Shown piece after piece: positions 35,277 through 47,631 of a stretch of 64,000 nt of DNA. The first letter of the stretch is position 1; the number at the start of each line of letters is the position of its first letter. A program made the translations under genes and the position numbers. The notes under the pieces are model-generated. The model made no database searches, was not told the DNA's origin, and saw only the letters and a list, made by a program, of their open reading frames with translations. Source of the DNA: Imperialibacter sp963977595 (GTDB lineage Bacteria > Bacteroidota > Bacteroidia > Cytophagales > Cyclobacteriaceae); contig NZ_CP180355.1 in NCBI RefSeq assembly GCF_048007035.1, positions 1,426,001 through 1,490,000 of the forward strand. The letters run 5' to 3'.

Positions 35277-36299
35277 ATGGGTAATCTTTCTTTTCTATTT
35301 TTAGTTTTCGCCGCCATTATAGGATTCTTCATTTTCCTATACTTTGTGCCTGTGAACCTTTGGATCACAGCAATCTTTTCCGGCGTAAAGGTTGGGCTAC
35401 TTGAACTTGTTTTTATGCGCATCAGAAAGGTGCCTCCAAGTGTTGTGGTAAACTCATTAATTACGGCCACCAAAGCAGGGATCGCTATTTCTGATGAACA
35501 CACTGGGGAAAAACGCCAATTGAAAACCTCTGACTTGGAGACGCACTACCTGGCTGGCGGTAATGTGCCACAGGTGATCAGGGCACTTATTTCAGCTGAC
35601 AAAGCCAACATCAACTTGTCATTCAAGCAAGCAACTGCGATTGACCTTGCGGGCAGAGATGTGTTTGAGGCAGTTCAAATCTCAGTTAATCCGAAAGTAA
35701 TCAATACCCCTTCTGTAGCTGCAGTAGCTGCAGACGGTATCCAATTAGTAGCGAAAGCCAGAGTGACCGTCCGTGCCAATATCCAGCAACTTGTAGGTGG
35801 AGCTGGCGAAGACACCATTCTTGCAAGGGTTGGGGAAGGCATTGTAACTTCAATTGGTTCTGCCGCTACACACAAAGCTGTTTTAGAAAACCCAGACAAA
35901 ATATCCAAACTCGTACTGGCCCGTGGCCTTGATGCTGGAACAGCTTTCGAAATTCTTTCTATTGACATTGCAGATGTAGACGTTGGAGCTAACATCGGTG
36001 CGAAACTCCAAACTGACCAGGCATCGGCCGACTTGAAAGTAGCGGAAGCTAAGGCGGAAGAGAGAAGAGCCATGGCTGTAGCCCTGGAGCAAGAAATGAA
36101 AGCAAAAGCCCAGGAAGCCCGGGCCAAGGTAATCGAAGCGGAAGCTGAAGTACCCAAAGCGATGGCAGAAGCCTTCCGCTCAGGCAACATGGGTATCATG
36201 GACTACTACAAAATGCAAAATGTAAAGGCTGACACTGAAATGAGGGAGTCGATTTCAGGTTCAGGTTCTTCCAAATCAAAGTCCAAGAATAAGGAATAG
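35277..36299 (+). CDS. floA: Flotillin-like protein FloA
   Basis: 340 aa membrane-microdomain scaffold. An N-terminal hydrophobic hairpin (about residues 4-45) anchors it; the SPFH/UPF0365 core includes AGGNVPQVIRALISADKAN and AVAADGIQLVAKARVTVRAN. The C-terminal helical EA-rich region (VAEAKAEERRAMAVALEQEM) drives oligomerisation. The tail is Ser/Lys-rich. Second gene of an NfeD-FloA operon closed by a terminator. Confidence 0.95.
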   Translation: MGNLSFLFLVFAAIIGFFIFLYFVPVNLWITAIFSGVKVGLLELVFMRIRKVPPSVVVNSLITATKAGIAISDEHTGEKRQLKTSDLETHYLAGGNVPQVIRALISADKANINLSFKQATAIDLAGRDVFEAVQISVNPKVINTPSVAAVAADGIQLVAKARVTVRANIQQLVGGAGEDTILARVGEGIVTSIGSAATHKAVLENPDKISKLVLARGLDAGTAFEILSIDIADVDVGANIGAKLQTDQASADLKVAEAKAEERRAMAVALEQEMKAKAQEARAKVIEAEAEVPKAMAEAFRSGNMGIMDYYKMQNVKADTEMRESISGSGSSKSKSKNKE

Positions 36300-36320
36300 G
36301 AATCCACCGAAAAGGATAAG

Positions 36321-36355
36321 AAGCCTCAATACAAATAGTGTTGAGGCTTTTTTTT
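36321..36355 (+). terminator. Intrinsic terminator of NfeD-floA
   Basis: Stem AAGCCTCAA (36321-36329) with TTGAGGCTT (36341-36349), an 11-nt loop, and a T-run to 36355. Confidence 0.9.
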
Positions 36356-36936
36356 GCAGCCAATTGTAGGCATGCTTCGACCTGCCCGCATATTAGCTTC
36401 CCTAAAAGTCTAGGCTCTGCCCTCCAGGGCACTCTGCCTGAACAGGATGAACACTCTGTCCAGCGTCCTTGCCAAACCCCAGCAGCCATTTAGCTTTTGC
36501 TGAACGTACAAGATGCATTGGGGGAGAACTCTGGCTTGAAATCTTCAACCCCTTAGCCGAAAGTATCTACATTTGGTACTCAAAACCTCTTTGAGCGGTC
36601 AAGCAAAGAAGTACCTTGTCGCAGTCCGATTTGCCGTCACAAACCTTTCAATATCAAGATCCAAGCCCTTAGAAGCCAGTTTAGGAGAGTGAGGAACGCC
36701 AGCTTCTCTCTATACAGACTTTGGATCAAGCAGAAAATCTGGGGGATAAAACTCAAAAGGAGTGTTATTCGATTCAGCAAATAGGCGGCAATAAAAAAGC
36801 AAAACTGGTTCAATGCGTCTCGCTTGGACCTTTTGCTATTTTATGCAAGCAGAAAATACCCATGCCAAAAATCAATCCCCCCAGAAATACAGATTGATCC
36901 CAGATTTTCCGCTTGACTCTAAATCATCTTAAACGC
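36356..36936. other. Gene-free stretch between floA and the rRNA operon
   Basis: About 580 nt with no supportable gene on either strand. A small hairpin CTCAAA-ACCTC-TTTGAG occurs near 36580-36596. The right half holds the inverted repeat described separately. It looks like decayed or non-coding DNA between two terminators. Confidence 0.5.
36726..36916. repeat. Imperfect inverted repeat of about 190 bp
   Basis: Left arm 36726-36743 and right arm 36899-36916 match as inverted repeats in 17 of 18 positions (TCAAGC[A/G]GAAAATCTGGG). Inside lies a second inverted pair: ATAAAAAAGCAAAA on the left and TTTTGCTATTTTAT on the right (13 of 14). A direct copy of CAAGCAGAAAAT recurs at 36846-36857. No open frame is enclosed. 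It may be a small non-autonomous element or just structured non-coding DNA. Confidence 0.5.
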
Positions 36937-36968
36937 AAAAAAGCCTCTAAGATTACTCTTAGAGGCTT
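36937..36968 (-). terminator. Intrinsic terminator of the rRNA operon
   Basis: Perfect 11-bp stem (AAGCCTCTAAG at 36941-36951, CTTAGAGGCTT at 36958-36968) followed by a U-run in the minus-strand transcript. It lies 30 nt past the 5S end. Confidence 0.9.
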
Positions 36969-36998
36969 GTAACAACCTTACGGGTTGTTTGATAAAAT

Positions 36999-37109
<111 letters not shown>

Positions 37110-37140
37110 GCTCGTAGTAAGTGCACTAACGCTACAACTT

Positions 37141-37222
37141 CAACTTCTCGACTACCCGTCTGGGTTCGGAAGGGGAAGAGGGGGGACGCCTAGTCTGGAC
37201 CCCGTCGCTATAGTCACCTAAA
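37141..37222 (-). pseudogene. Truncated 5S-like remnant in the 23S-5S spacer
   Basis: A second copy of the 5S 5' end lies between 23S and the intact 5S. The 26 bases 37197-37222 are identical to 37084-37109 of the true 5S. Further in, TTCGGAA-GGGGAAGAGG (around 37165-37180) mirrors TTCGGAATGGGAAGAGG, and AACTTCTC recurs, with two extra insertions of about 14 nt each between the blocks. The 3' half of 5S is missing. It reads as a partial duplication that has decayed or been rearranged. Confidence 0.65.
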
Positions 37223-37441
37223 AACCTTCGTGATCTTTTCAACTTGCTCCTTCTGCTCAGAGCCCGTCGTCCGCCAACTGGCGGATCACCTAGCTTATTG
37301 TTCACTTACTCATCTTTTGATGAGCAGTTAAACGTCGTTGAGCTTCTCTCAACAACAAATATCTTATGACATACCAAGAGAAAATACATTCAAGCTGTTC
37401 CAGGCCCCGGAACAAGTCCGGGGCACTCTCTTCAATAAAAA
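37223..37441. other. 23S-5S spacer
   Basis: Non-coding spacer of the rRNA operon. It holds a GC-rich palindromic stretch (CGTCCGCCAACTGGCGGA near 37269-37286) and CCCCGGAACAAGTCCGGGG (37404-37422), a hairpin that could be part of 23S processing stems. No gene. Confidence 0.5.
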
Positions 37442-40331
<2,890 letters not shown>

Positions 40332-40597
40332 TTTTTACTCTTTACTCTCGCTTGAGTGTATTCTCTCTATCAGTATGTCAAAGAACTCTTCTGCCAACCT
40401 GTCAATACCTTCACTGGTATAAAGCTCATAATGTCCTAACAAACGGCTCTTTGTTAGCAATCATTACTCGCCTGTGGCTTAGTGATTGTTTCCAATCTGT
40501 TTTCAATACTATTACATAAGCCTTCTGCTTAGTAATTTTTCACTCCTTATTCTTTTTCTCCATCCACCCTCCTTCGCTAAAGCTTCGGCGGGTAAAG
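40332..40597. other. tRNA-Ala to 23S spacer
   Basis: Non-coding, A/T-rich leader of 23S with a boxA-like element listed separately. No gene. Confidence 0.6.
40375..40386 (-). promoter_or_regulatory. boxA-like antitermination element, 23S leader
   Basis: GTTCTTTGACAT on the minus strand, close to the bacterial boxA (TGCTCTTTAACA), about 45 nt upstream of 23S. A nearly identical element precedes 16S. It should recruit Nus factors for rRNA transcription. Confidence 0.6.
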
Positions 40598-40671
40598 TGG
40601 AGGATAACGGATTCGAACCGTTGACCCCCTGCGTGCAAGGCAGGTGCTCTAGCCAGCTGAGCTAATCCCCC
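40598..40671 (-). tRNA. tRNA-Ala (TGC)
   Basis: 74 nt in the 16S-23S spacer. Acceptor GGGGGAT pairs with ATCCTCC (one G-U), anticodon stem CCTGC/GCAGG around loop CTTGCAC gives anticodon TGC, and the T-arm has GGTTCGAATCC. CCA is not encoded. Confidence 0.95.
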
Positions 40672-40817
40672 AGATAGTCAATTGCTGATTCACTGATTTG
40701 AAGATTCGAGATCGATAAATTAGAATCTTCTATTTCATCTCCTCACCGTGTCTCTTTTCCATCAGGCCTCAATTAACAATTACAAAGTCAGTAATCCCTA
40801 ATTTGTAATCGACCTTG

Positions 40818-40891
40818 TGGGCCTGCGTGGACTCGAACCACGGACCTCTACATTATCAGTGTAGCGCTCTAACCACCTGAGCTACAAGCCC
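40818..40891 (-). tRNA. tRNA-Ile (GAT)
   Basis: 74 nt in the 16S-23S spacer. Acceptor GGGCTTG pairs with CAGGCCC, anticodon stem CTACA/TGTAG around CTGATAA gives anticodon GAT, T-arm GGTTCGAGTCC. CCA is not encoded. The Ile-Ala order is the usual one for bacterial rRNA operons. Confidence 0.95.
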
Positions 40892-40993
40892 GGTTCTTAC
40901 CTTATCTTAATTATTTAAATGATAGACATATAGCAAACCCATTTCAGGGAACTGAAACTTTCTATGTTTTAGCCCCTAAGTGCTAAAACTCCA

Positions 40994-42516
<1,523 letters not shown>

Positions 42517-42610
42517 TAAAATTCTAAATGTCTGTCTGTCCCAGCTCCCTAAAATTAAATCCACTCAGCCTCCGAAGAGACCTCGTAAAAAGTTTGCTAT
42601 CTGTCACATC

Positions 42611-42622
42611 ATTTCAAAGAAC
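42611..42622 (-). promoter_or_regulatory. boxA-like antitermination element, 16S leader
   Basis: GTTCTTTGAAAT on the minus strand, about 95 nt upstream of 16S and matching the 23S-leader element in ten of twelve bases. Confidence 0.6.
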
Positions 42623-42800
42623 TTTGTACTCCTCCAAGATTCCTTCTTGACACTCTCGTATCCCGGTCTCTATTCAAAGTCTTGTGGCTCGTCTCAACCG
42701 CTCGTTCGCAGCTGTTTTTAACCTTCTTTCAATCTCCTTTCAACTCAACCTGCCGTCTCGCTGACAACCCTTTCTTTGGCGCTCCCTCTGAAAGCGGATG

Positions 42801-42832
42801 CAAAGGTAATCATTCTCTAAACCTAAATCCAA
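42801..42832 (-). promoter_or_regulatory. rRNA promoter P2
   Basis: Minus-strand TTG (42830-42832), 21-nt spacer and TACCTTTG (42801-42808), followed by CATCC. Perfect Bacteroidota -7 box. It would start transcription about 280 nt upstream of 16S. Confidence 0.75.
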
Positions 42833-42909
42833 AATTTATTTCAAATAAATTTTTGGGAGAGATTTCTTCAAGAGGTCAGGTGGAATTCCTTCTTCGTTTA
42901 GAAGGGATG

Positions 42910-42941
42910 CAAAGGTACTACTCTTATGTTATACTTTGCAA
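42910..42941 (-). promoter_or_regulatory. rRNA promoter P1
   Basis: Minus-strand TTG (42939-42941), 21-nt spacer and TACCTTTG (42910-42917), followed by CATCC; the same boxes, spacing and initiation sequence as P2, 109 nt further upstream. Its -33 box lies 16 nt past the purA stop. Confidence 0.75.
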
Positions 42942-42956
42942 CCCTATTCTAAAAAA

Positions 42957-44231
42957 TTACTTAAAATCTTTCAGGACTGTTTCACTTCTGTCTGGTCCTG
43001 TGGAGATTAGGTTAATAGGAACATTGACTTCTTTTTCAATAAAGGAGATGTACTGATGCACTTCTTTAGGGAAGGCCTCGTAAGTTTTAATTTTATTGAT
43101 TGGGACATTCCACCCGGAGAAGTCAGAAAAGACTGGGCTATAGTTGCTATTTATCAGGTCGTGGGGCAATTCGTCAGTCGGTTTGCCATCGACTGAATAG
43201 CTCGTACATATCTTAAGCGGATTAAAGTCCGTAAGCACGTCTCCCTTCATCATGAAAAGGGATGTGACTTTATTGATCATGATAGCATACTTCAATGCAG
43301 GCAGATCGAGCCAACCACAACGCCGTGGACGGCCTGTGGTAGCGCCAAACTCGTGCCCCACCTGTCTAAGCCGTTCGCCAGTTTCCTCAAGAAGCTCGGT
43401 TGGGAACGGCCCACTGCCCACTCTTGTGCAGTAGGCTTTAAAGATGCCGTAGACCTCGCCAATATTGCCGGGTGCTATTCCGAGACCAGTGCAGGCTCCA
43501 GCCGCTGTGGTGTTAGAGCTAGTAACAAAAGGGTAGCTTCCAAAGTCAATGTCGAGCAATGAGCCCTGAGCGCCCTCGGCCAATATTTTAGCTCCGGACT
43601 TAATATGCTTATTGATTACATACTCACTATCGATGAGTTGGCAGTCTTTTAGAAAGTCAATAGCCTTGAAGAAAGCTTCCTCCTTTTCGGAGAAATCGTG
43701 CACGTAGTTATAAAACTCCAGGATCTTGAGATGCTGTTCTTTAAGTGCGTTGTACTTCGCTTTAAAATCGGGGGACAGGATGTCGCCCACCCTGAGTCCG
43801 AGCCTTGCCACTTTATCCTGATAAGTTGGGCCAATCCCTTTTAGTGTGGAGCCTATTTTCTTTTCCCCCTTTGAACTTTCGTAAGCTGCATCGAGCTGGC
43901 TGTGGCTTGGGAGAATAAGAGAAGCCTTCTTTGAAATAAAGAGCCGGCCATTGATGTCAACATTATATTTCGACAAAGCCTCTACTTCTTTCTTGAATAT
44001 AATAGGGTCAAGCACCACACCATTGCCTATGATATTGATTATGGAGCTATGGAAGATTCCGGATGGAATTTGATGGAGTACGTGTTTGATGCCATCGAAT
44101 TCCAAAGTATGGCCTGCGTTTGGTCCACCCTGAAATCTGGCGATTACATCGTATTTGGGCGCCAAAACGTCCACAATCTTTCCCTTACCTTCGTCTCCCC
44201 ACTGAAGGCCCAAAAGTACATCTACCGCCAT
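42957..44231 (-). CDS. purA: Adenylosuccinate synthetase
   Basis: 424 aa GTP-dependent enzyme converting IMP to adenylosuccinate. Motifs LLGLQWGDEGKGKIVD and GGPNAGHTLEFDG at the N-terminus are catalytic and diagnostic; GSTLKGIGPTYQDK and TTGRPRRCGWLD also match. It follows the STAS gene by 4 nt and is last of the rel-fur-STAS-purA run, directly before the rRNA promoters. Confidence 0.96.
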   Translation of the reverse strand: MAVDVLLGLQWGDEGKGKIVDVLAPKYDVIARFQGGPNAGHTLEFDGIKHVLHQIPSGIFHSSIINIIGNGVVLDPIIFKKEVEALSKYNVDINGRLFISKKASLILPSHSQLDAAYESSKGEKKIGSTLKGIGPTYQDKVARLGLRVGDILSPDFKAKYNALKEQHLKILEFYNYVHDFSEKEEAFFKAIDFLKDCQLIDSEYVINKHIKSGAKILAEGAQGSLLDIDFGSYPFVTSSNTTAAGACTGLGIAPGNIGEVYGIFKAYCTRVGSGPFPTELLEETGERLRQVGHEFGATTGRPRRCGWLDLPALKYAIMINKVTSLFMMKGDVLTDFNPLKICTSYSVDGKPTDELPHDLINSNYSPVFSDFSGWNVPINKIKTYEAFPKEVHQYISFIEKEVNVPINLISTGPDRSETVLKDFK

Positions 44232-44235
44232 TTGT

Positions 44236-44580
44236 TTAAGATTTTTTAAGTTTTTCTATTGCCTCCGTTTTGCTGTCTACTATAGAAAAAATAGCATTGA
44301 GCTTTGTGATCACCAGTAGCTTTTTGACATGATCAGAAGGATTAACAAGCACTACCTCTCCACCCTTGTTTCTGAATTTTGTAAGTATCGTTATCAAAAC
44401 GCCTATGCCGCTACTGTTGATATACCTGACATCTTCTATGTAAAGCGCACAAAGGCTGACCTGTTTATCGATAGCGTCTTTGACTATCTCTACCAACTCG
44501 GCTCCGTTGTTTTCGCCGATCAAGTCGCCTTCAAAATGGAGATGAAGTATTTTATCGCTTATGTTATGTGTGTATTTCAT
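44236..44580 (-). CDS. STAS-domain anti-sigma factor antagonist
   Basis: 114 aa single STAS domain. The candidate phosphorylated serine is in VRYINSSGIGVLIT (Ser56), matching SpoIIAA/RsbV-like proteins, though Asn replaces the usual Asp before it. No anti-sigma kinase or sigma gene is adjacent, so the partner is elsewhere. Coupled to purA by a 4-nt gap. Confidence 0.88.
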   Translation of the reverse strand: MKYTHNISDKILHLHFEGDLIGENNGAELVEIVKDAIDKQVSLCALYIEDVRYINSSGIGVLITILTKFRNKGGEVVLVNPSDHVKKLLVITKLNAIFSIVDSKTEAIEKLKKS

Positions 44581-44642
44581 TCAGGCGCAATTATATAAGG
44601 AGAAAGCTCAGTTTAAAAATTAGAAAGTGAATTTTACGTTTT

Positions 44643-45119
44643 TTATGTTTTGGCCAGCTCTTCTCTGTTGCCGCAAGAGGCATTCGTACAGTTGCCATAG
44701 AGGATGAGAGAATGATGCATGACATCGAAGTGCAACAGATCGCCGACGGTATTCTGAATATTCTGGATTCTTGGATCGCAAAACTCCATTACCTTATGAC
44801 ATTCGGTGCAAATCAAATGATCGTGTTGTTTGTAGCCATATGATTTTTCGTATTGGGCCATGTTTTGCCCAAACTGATGTTTTGAGACCAAGTCGCATTC
44901 AACAAGCAAGTCAAGTGAATTGTATACCGTGGCTCTGCTCACTCTGTAGTTTTTGTTCTTCATACTTATGTATAAAGATTCAACATCAAAGTGGCCACCC
45001 CTGGAGTAGATCTCTTCCAGGATAGCAAAACGTTCGGGAGTCTTCCTCAGCTCCTTTTTTTCGAGGTAAGCTGTAAATATCTTTTTTACCTCTGAGAATA
45101 TTTTTTCGTTGAGTACCAT
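44643..45119 (-). CDS. Fur family transcriptional regulator
   Basis: 158 aa metal-dependent repressor. N-terminal winged helix (TPERFAILEEIYSRGGHFDVESLY, VSRATVYNSLDLLVECDL) and C-terminal dimer domain with YKQHDHLICTECHKVMEF (structural CxxC and metal His). A second cysteine pair, CTNASC, completes a zinc site. Whether it senses iron, zinc or peroxide cannot be decided. Member of the rel-fur-STAS-purA cluster. Confidence 0.92.
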   Translation of the reverse strand: MVLNEKIFSEVKKIFTAYLEKKELRKTPERFAILEEIYSRGGHFDVESLYISMKNKNYRVSRATVYNSLDLLVECDLVSKHQFGQNMAQYEKSYGYKQHDHLICTECHKVMEFCDPRIQNIQNTVGDLLHFDVMHHSLILYGNCTNASCGNREELAKT

Positions 45120-45152
45120 ACTTTCAAAGTCACAAATATAGTAAAAGCTGGC

Positions 45153-47378
45153 TTAGTCAAGCTGCTCTAAGTCATCGTATCTGGAGACGCTGTAAACATC
45201 ACTAATTTCCTCGAGTTTCCGAATCAGGGTGTCAAGATGTTTCGTGTCCTGGATATATAACTTAATTCCACCCTGAAAAATCCCATTGTCGGTGTCAATA
45301 GTTATCGACCTCATGTTCACCTTGAGTTCGTCGGATATTACTTTGGTGATATCGTTGATCATTCCCATTCTGTCGGTGCCGGTAATTTTCAGCCCCGTAA
45401 GGAAAGCAATCGCCTGCTGAGACGCCCATTTTGCCTTCACTACCCGGTAACCGTGGTTGGACAAAAGCTCAGGTGCATTTGGGCAGGAAGTGCGGTGGAT
45501 TTTGATACCTTCATTGACTGTGACAAAGCCAAAAACCTCATCACCCGGGATGGGATTACAGCATTTGGAGAATTTGTAGTCAATCACATCCATGTCCTCG
45601 CCGATCAGCAGCAGGTCGTGGTCTTTGCCCTTTACTTCAGTGATCTGCTTTTCAAAGGCACGGGCGTCCTGAATTTTGTGGCCATTCTTTTGGACATTCC
45701 CTTCCTTGAAGTCTTTGAACTTCTTGATGTCCTTTGAGTCGATCTTGCCTTTGCCCACCTCAAAGAAAAATTCCAAAGGCGTTTTTGCGCCAAAGTATGC
45801 AACCAACTGGTCCAGGATTTCGCTGGAAAGGGTCAACTTCATTTGCTTCAGTTTACGAAGCACTATTTCTTTTCCTTCGGCGGCGGCGGCCTTCCTCTCT
45901 TCTTTTAGAAGATCCTTGATTTTTGACTTGGCTTTCGAGCTAACCACGAGCCGGAGCCAGCCTTCATTTGGTTTCTGCTTGCTGGAAGTCAGGATTTCAA
46001 CCTGGTCTCCATTTTTTAGAACATGGTTTAAGGGTACAAGCTTTTGATTCACCTTTGCCCCGATACAGCGTGCACCAATTTGGGTGTGTATATCGAAGGC
46101 GAAGTCGAGCGCAGTGGCTCCATGTGGTAATGTTCTCAAATCGCCCTTCGGGGTGAAGGCGAAAACTTCTTCCTGAAAGAGGTTGGACCTGAAATCATCG
46201 ACAAACTCAATAGCCGAGGAATCGTTTTGCTCCAGCATGTCCCTCACACGGGTGATCCACTGCTCCAACCCCGATTCTTGGGGGTTTGATTTGTTCTCTT
46301 TGTATTTCCAATGGGCCGCATATCCTTTTTCGGCAATGTCGTCCATTCTGCGAGACCTGATTTGCACCTCCACCCAGTTGCCATGGTGTGACATGACTGT
46401 TGTATGCAAAGACTCATAGCCGTTTGCTTTCGATGTGGAAATCCAATCACGAAGCCTGTCGGGGTTGGGTTGGTAGTAGTCGGTGACAATAGAGTAGACC
46501 TGCCAGCAGGCGGCTTTTTCGTTCTCGTATTCGGTGTCAATAATAATTCGGATGGCAAACAGGTCATACACTTCCTCGAAAGGAATGTTTTGTTTGCGCA
46601 TTTTATTATATATAGAGTATATCGATTTGGGGCGGCCTTTGATTTCCACTGTCAAGCCAGATTTTTCAATGGCTGATTGAATTGGCCTCACAAAAGATCT
46701 GATGTACTTGTTTCTGGACGCTCTGGTTTGACTGATACTATTGGCAATAGACTTATAAGTATCGGGCTCGGTAAATTTGAGGTTTAAGTCTTCAAGTTCG
46801 GATTTTATTGTGTAGAGCCCCAGTCGGTGAGCCAGTGGGGCATACAGATAAATTGTCTCAGATGCTATTTTCAGTTGCTTATTGCGAGGCATGCTGCCAA
46901 GCGTTCGCATGTTGTGAAGCCTGTCGGCCAGCTTCACGAGAATCACTCTCACATCTTCGGAAAGGGTGAGCAACATCTTTCGGAAGTTTTCGGCCTGCTG
47001 AGAGCTACCATATTCGAAAACACCTGATATTTTAGTGAGGCCATCAATGATTTTGGCAATCTTCGGCCCAAACTCCCGCTCAATATCAGCAATACTAGTG
47101 TCGGTGTCCTCCACTACGTCGTGCAGCAAGGCTGCCACAATAGACGTGGTACCCAAACCAATTTCTTCCACGCAAATTTGCGCCACGGACAGTGGATGAA
47201 AAATATACGGCTCACCACTCTTCCGCCTCATTTCCCTATGGGCTTCCATAGAGGTATTAAATGCCTTCTTGATTAGCTTGGCATCTCCATCTTTCAGAAG
47301 TGGCTTTGCCAGTCGCAGCAAGCGCCTGTACCTCCTAATTATTTCCCGCTTCTCTTCCTCAATATCTACCGCCTGCAT
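45153..47378 (-). CDS. rel: Bifunctional (p)ppGpp synthetase/hydrolase Rel/SpoT
   Basis: 741 aa stringent-response enzyme. HD hydrolase domain with HP at 61-62, and HDVVEDTD at 86-93 (active); synthetase domain with KSIYSIYNKM and GYESLHTTV; TGS domain near 395-455; zinc-finger-like and ACT domain at the C-terminus (ITGTDRMGMINDITKVI). Both activities look intact. The order rel-fur is common in this phylum. It starts the cluster that ends next to the rRNA operon. Confidence 0.96.
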   Translation of the reverse strand: MQAVDIEEEKREIIRRYRRLLRLAKPLLKDGDAKLIKKAFNTSMEAHREMRRKSGEPYIFHPLSVAQICVEEIGLGTTSIVAALLHDVVEDTDTSIADIEREFGPKIAKIIDGLTKISGVFEYGSSQQAENFRKMLLTLSEDVRVILVKLADRLHNMRTLGSMPRNKQLKIASETIYLYAPLAHRLGLYTIKSELEDLNLKFTEPDTYKSIANSISQTRASRNKYIRSFVRPIQSAIEKSGLTVEIKGRPKSIYSIYNKMRKQNIPFEEVYDLFAIRIIIDTEYENEKAACWQVYSIVTDYYQPNPDRLRDWISTSKANGYESLHTTVMSHHGNWVEVQIRSRRMDDIAEKGYAAHWKYKENKSNPQESGLEQWITRVRDMLEQNDSSAIEFVDDFRSNLFQEEVFAFTPKGDLRTLPHGATALDFAFDIHTQIGARCIGAKVNQKLVPLNHVLKNGDQVEILTSSKQKPNEGWLRLVVSSKAKSKIKDLLKEERKAAAAEGKEIVLRKLKQMKLTLSSEILDQLVAYFGAKTPLEFFFEVGKGKIDSKDIKKFKDFKEGNVQKNGHKIQDARAFEKQITEVKGKDHDLLLIGEDMDVIDYKFSKCCNPIPGDEVFGFVTVNEGIKIHRTSCPNAPELLSNHGYRVVKAKWASQQAIAFLTGLKITGTDRMGMINDITKVISDELKVNMRSITIDTDNGIFQGGIKLYIQDTKHLDTLIRKLEEISDVYSVSRYDDLEQLD

Positions 47379-47427
47379 GTTCCTTTATTAACGAATACCT
47401 ATTTAAACAAATTTTTGTTACTACACG

Positions 47428-47457
47428 TTGACAAAACAAAATATTTCTCTACATTTG
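47428..47457 (+). promoter_or_regulatory. tRNA-Leu promoter
   Basis: TTG (47428-47430), a 19-nt spacer and TACATTTG (47450-47457), then CATTCC. All three parts match the rRNA promoters except for the shorter spacer. The tRNA starts 16 nt after the -7 box. Confidence 0.75.
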
Positions 47458-47473
47458 CATTCCGTTTTCAAAA

Positions 47474-47555
47474 GCGGGTGTGGCGAAATTGGTAGACGCA
47501 CTAGACTTAGGATCTAGCGCCGCAAGGCATGGGGGTTCGAGTCCCTCCACCCGCA
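47474..47555 (+). tRNA. tRNA-Leu (TAG)
   Basis: 82 nt with a long variable arm. Acceptor GCGGGTG pairs with CACCCGC; anticodon stem CTAGA/TCTAG around loop CTTAGGA gives anticodon TAG; T-arm GGGTTCGAGTCC. CCA is not encoded. Confidence 0.96.
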
Positions 47556-47565
47556 CTAAAAAACA

Positions 47566-47598
47566 AACCCTCCTACGCAATTGCTGAGAGGGTTTTTT
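47566..47598 (+). terminator. Intrinsic terminator of tRNA-Leu
   Basis: Stem AACCCTC and GAGGGTT with a 16-nt loop and a run of seven T. It lies between tRNA-Leu and the trigger factor start at 47632, which argues against the further-upstream in-frame TTG at 47581 as the tig start. Confidence 0.8.
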
Positions 47599-47631
47599 TA
47601 TATTGGATTGACTCAACAAAATTCTACAACA

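Larger units (their letters stand above)
42517..42956. other. rRNA operon leader and promoter region
   Basis: Gene-free 440 nt between purA and 16S containing two tandem promoters and a boxA-like element, each listed separately. No open frame here is believable. Confidence 0.75.

Noticed and set aside
47581..47631. Upstream in-frame start for trigger factor
   Set aside because: It lies within the tRNA-Leu terminator, so ribosomes could not use it on a tig transcript.
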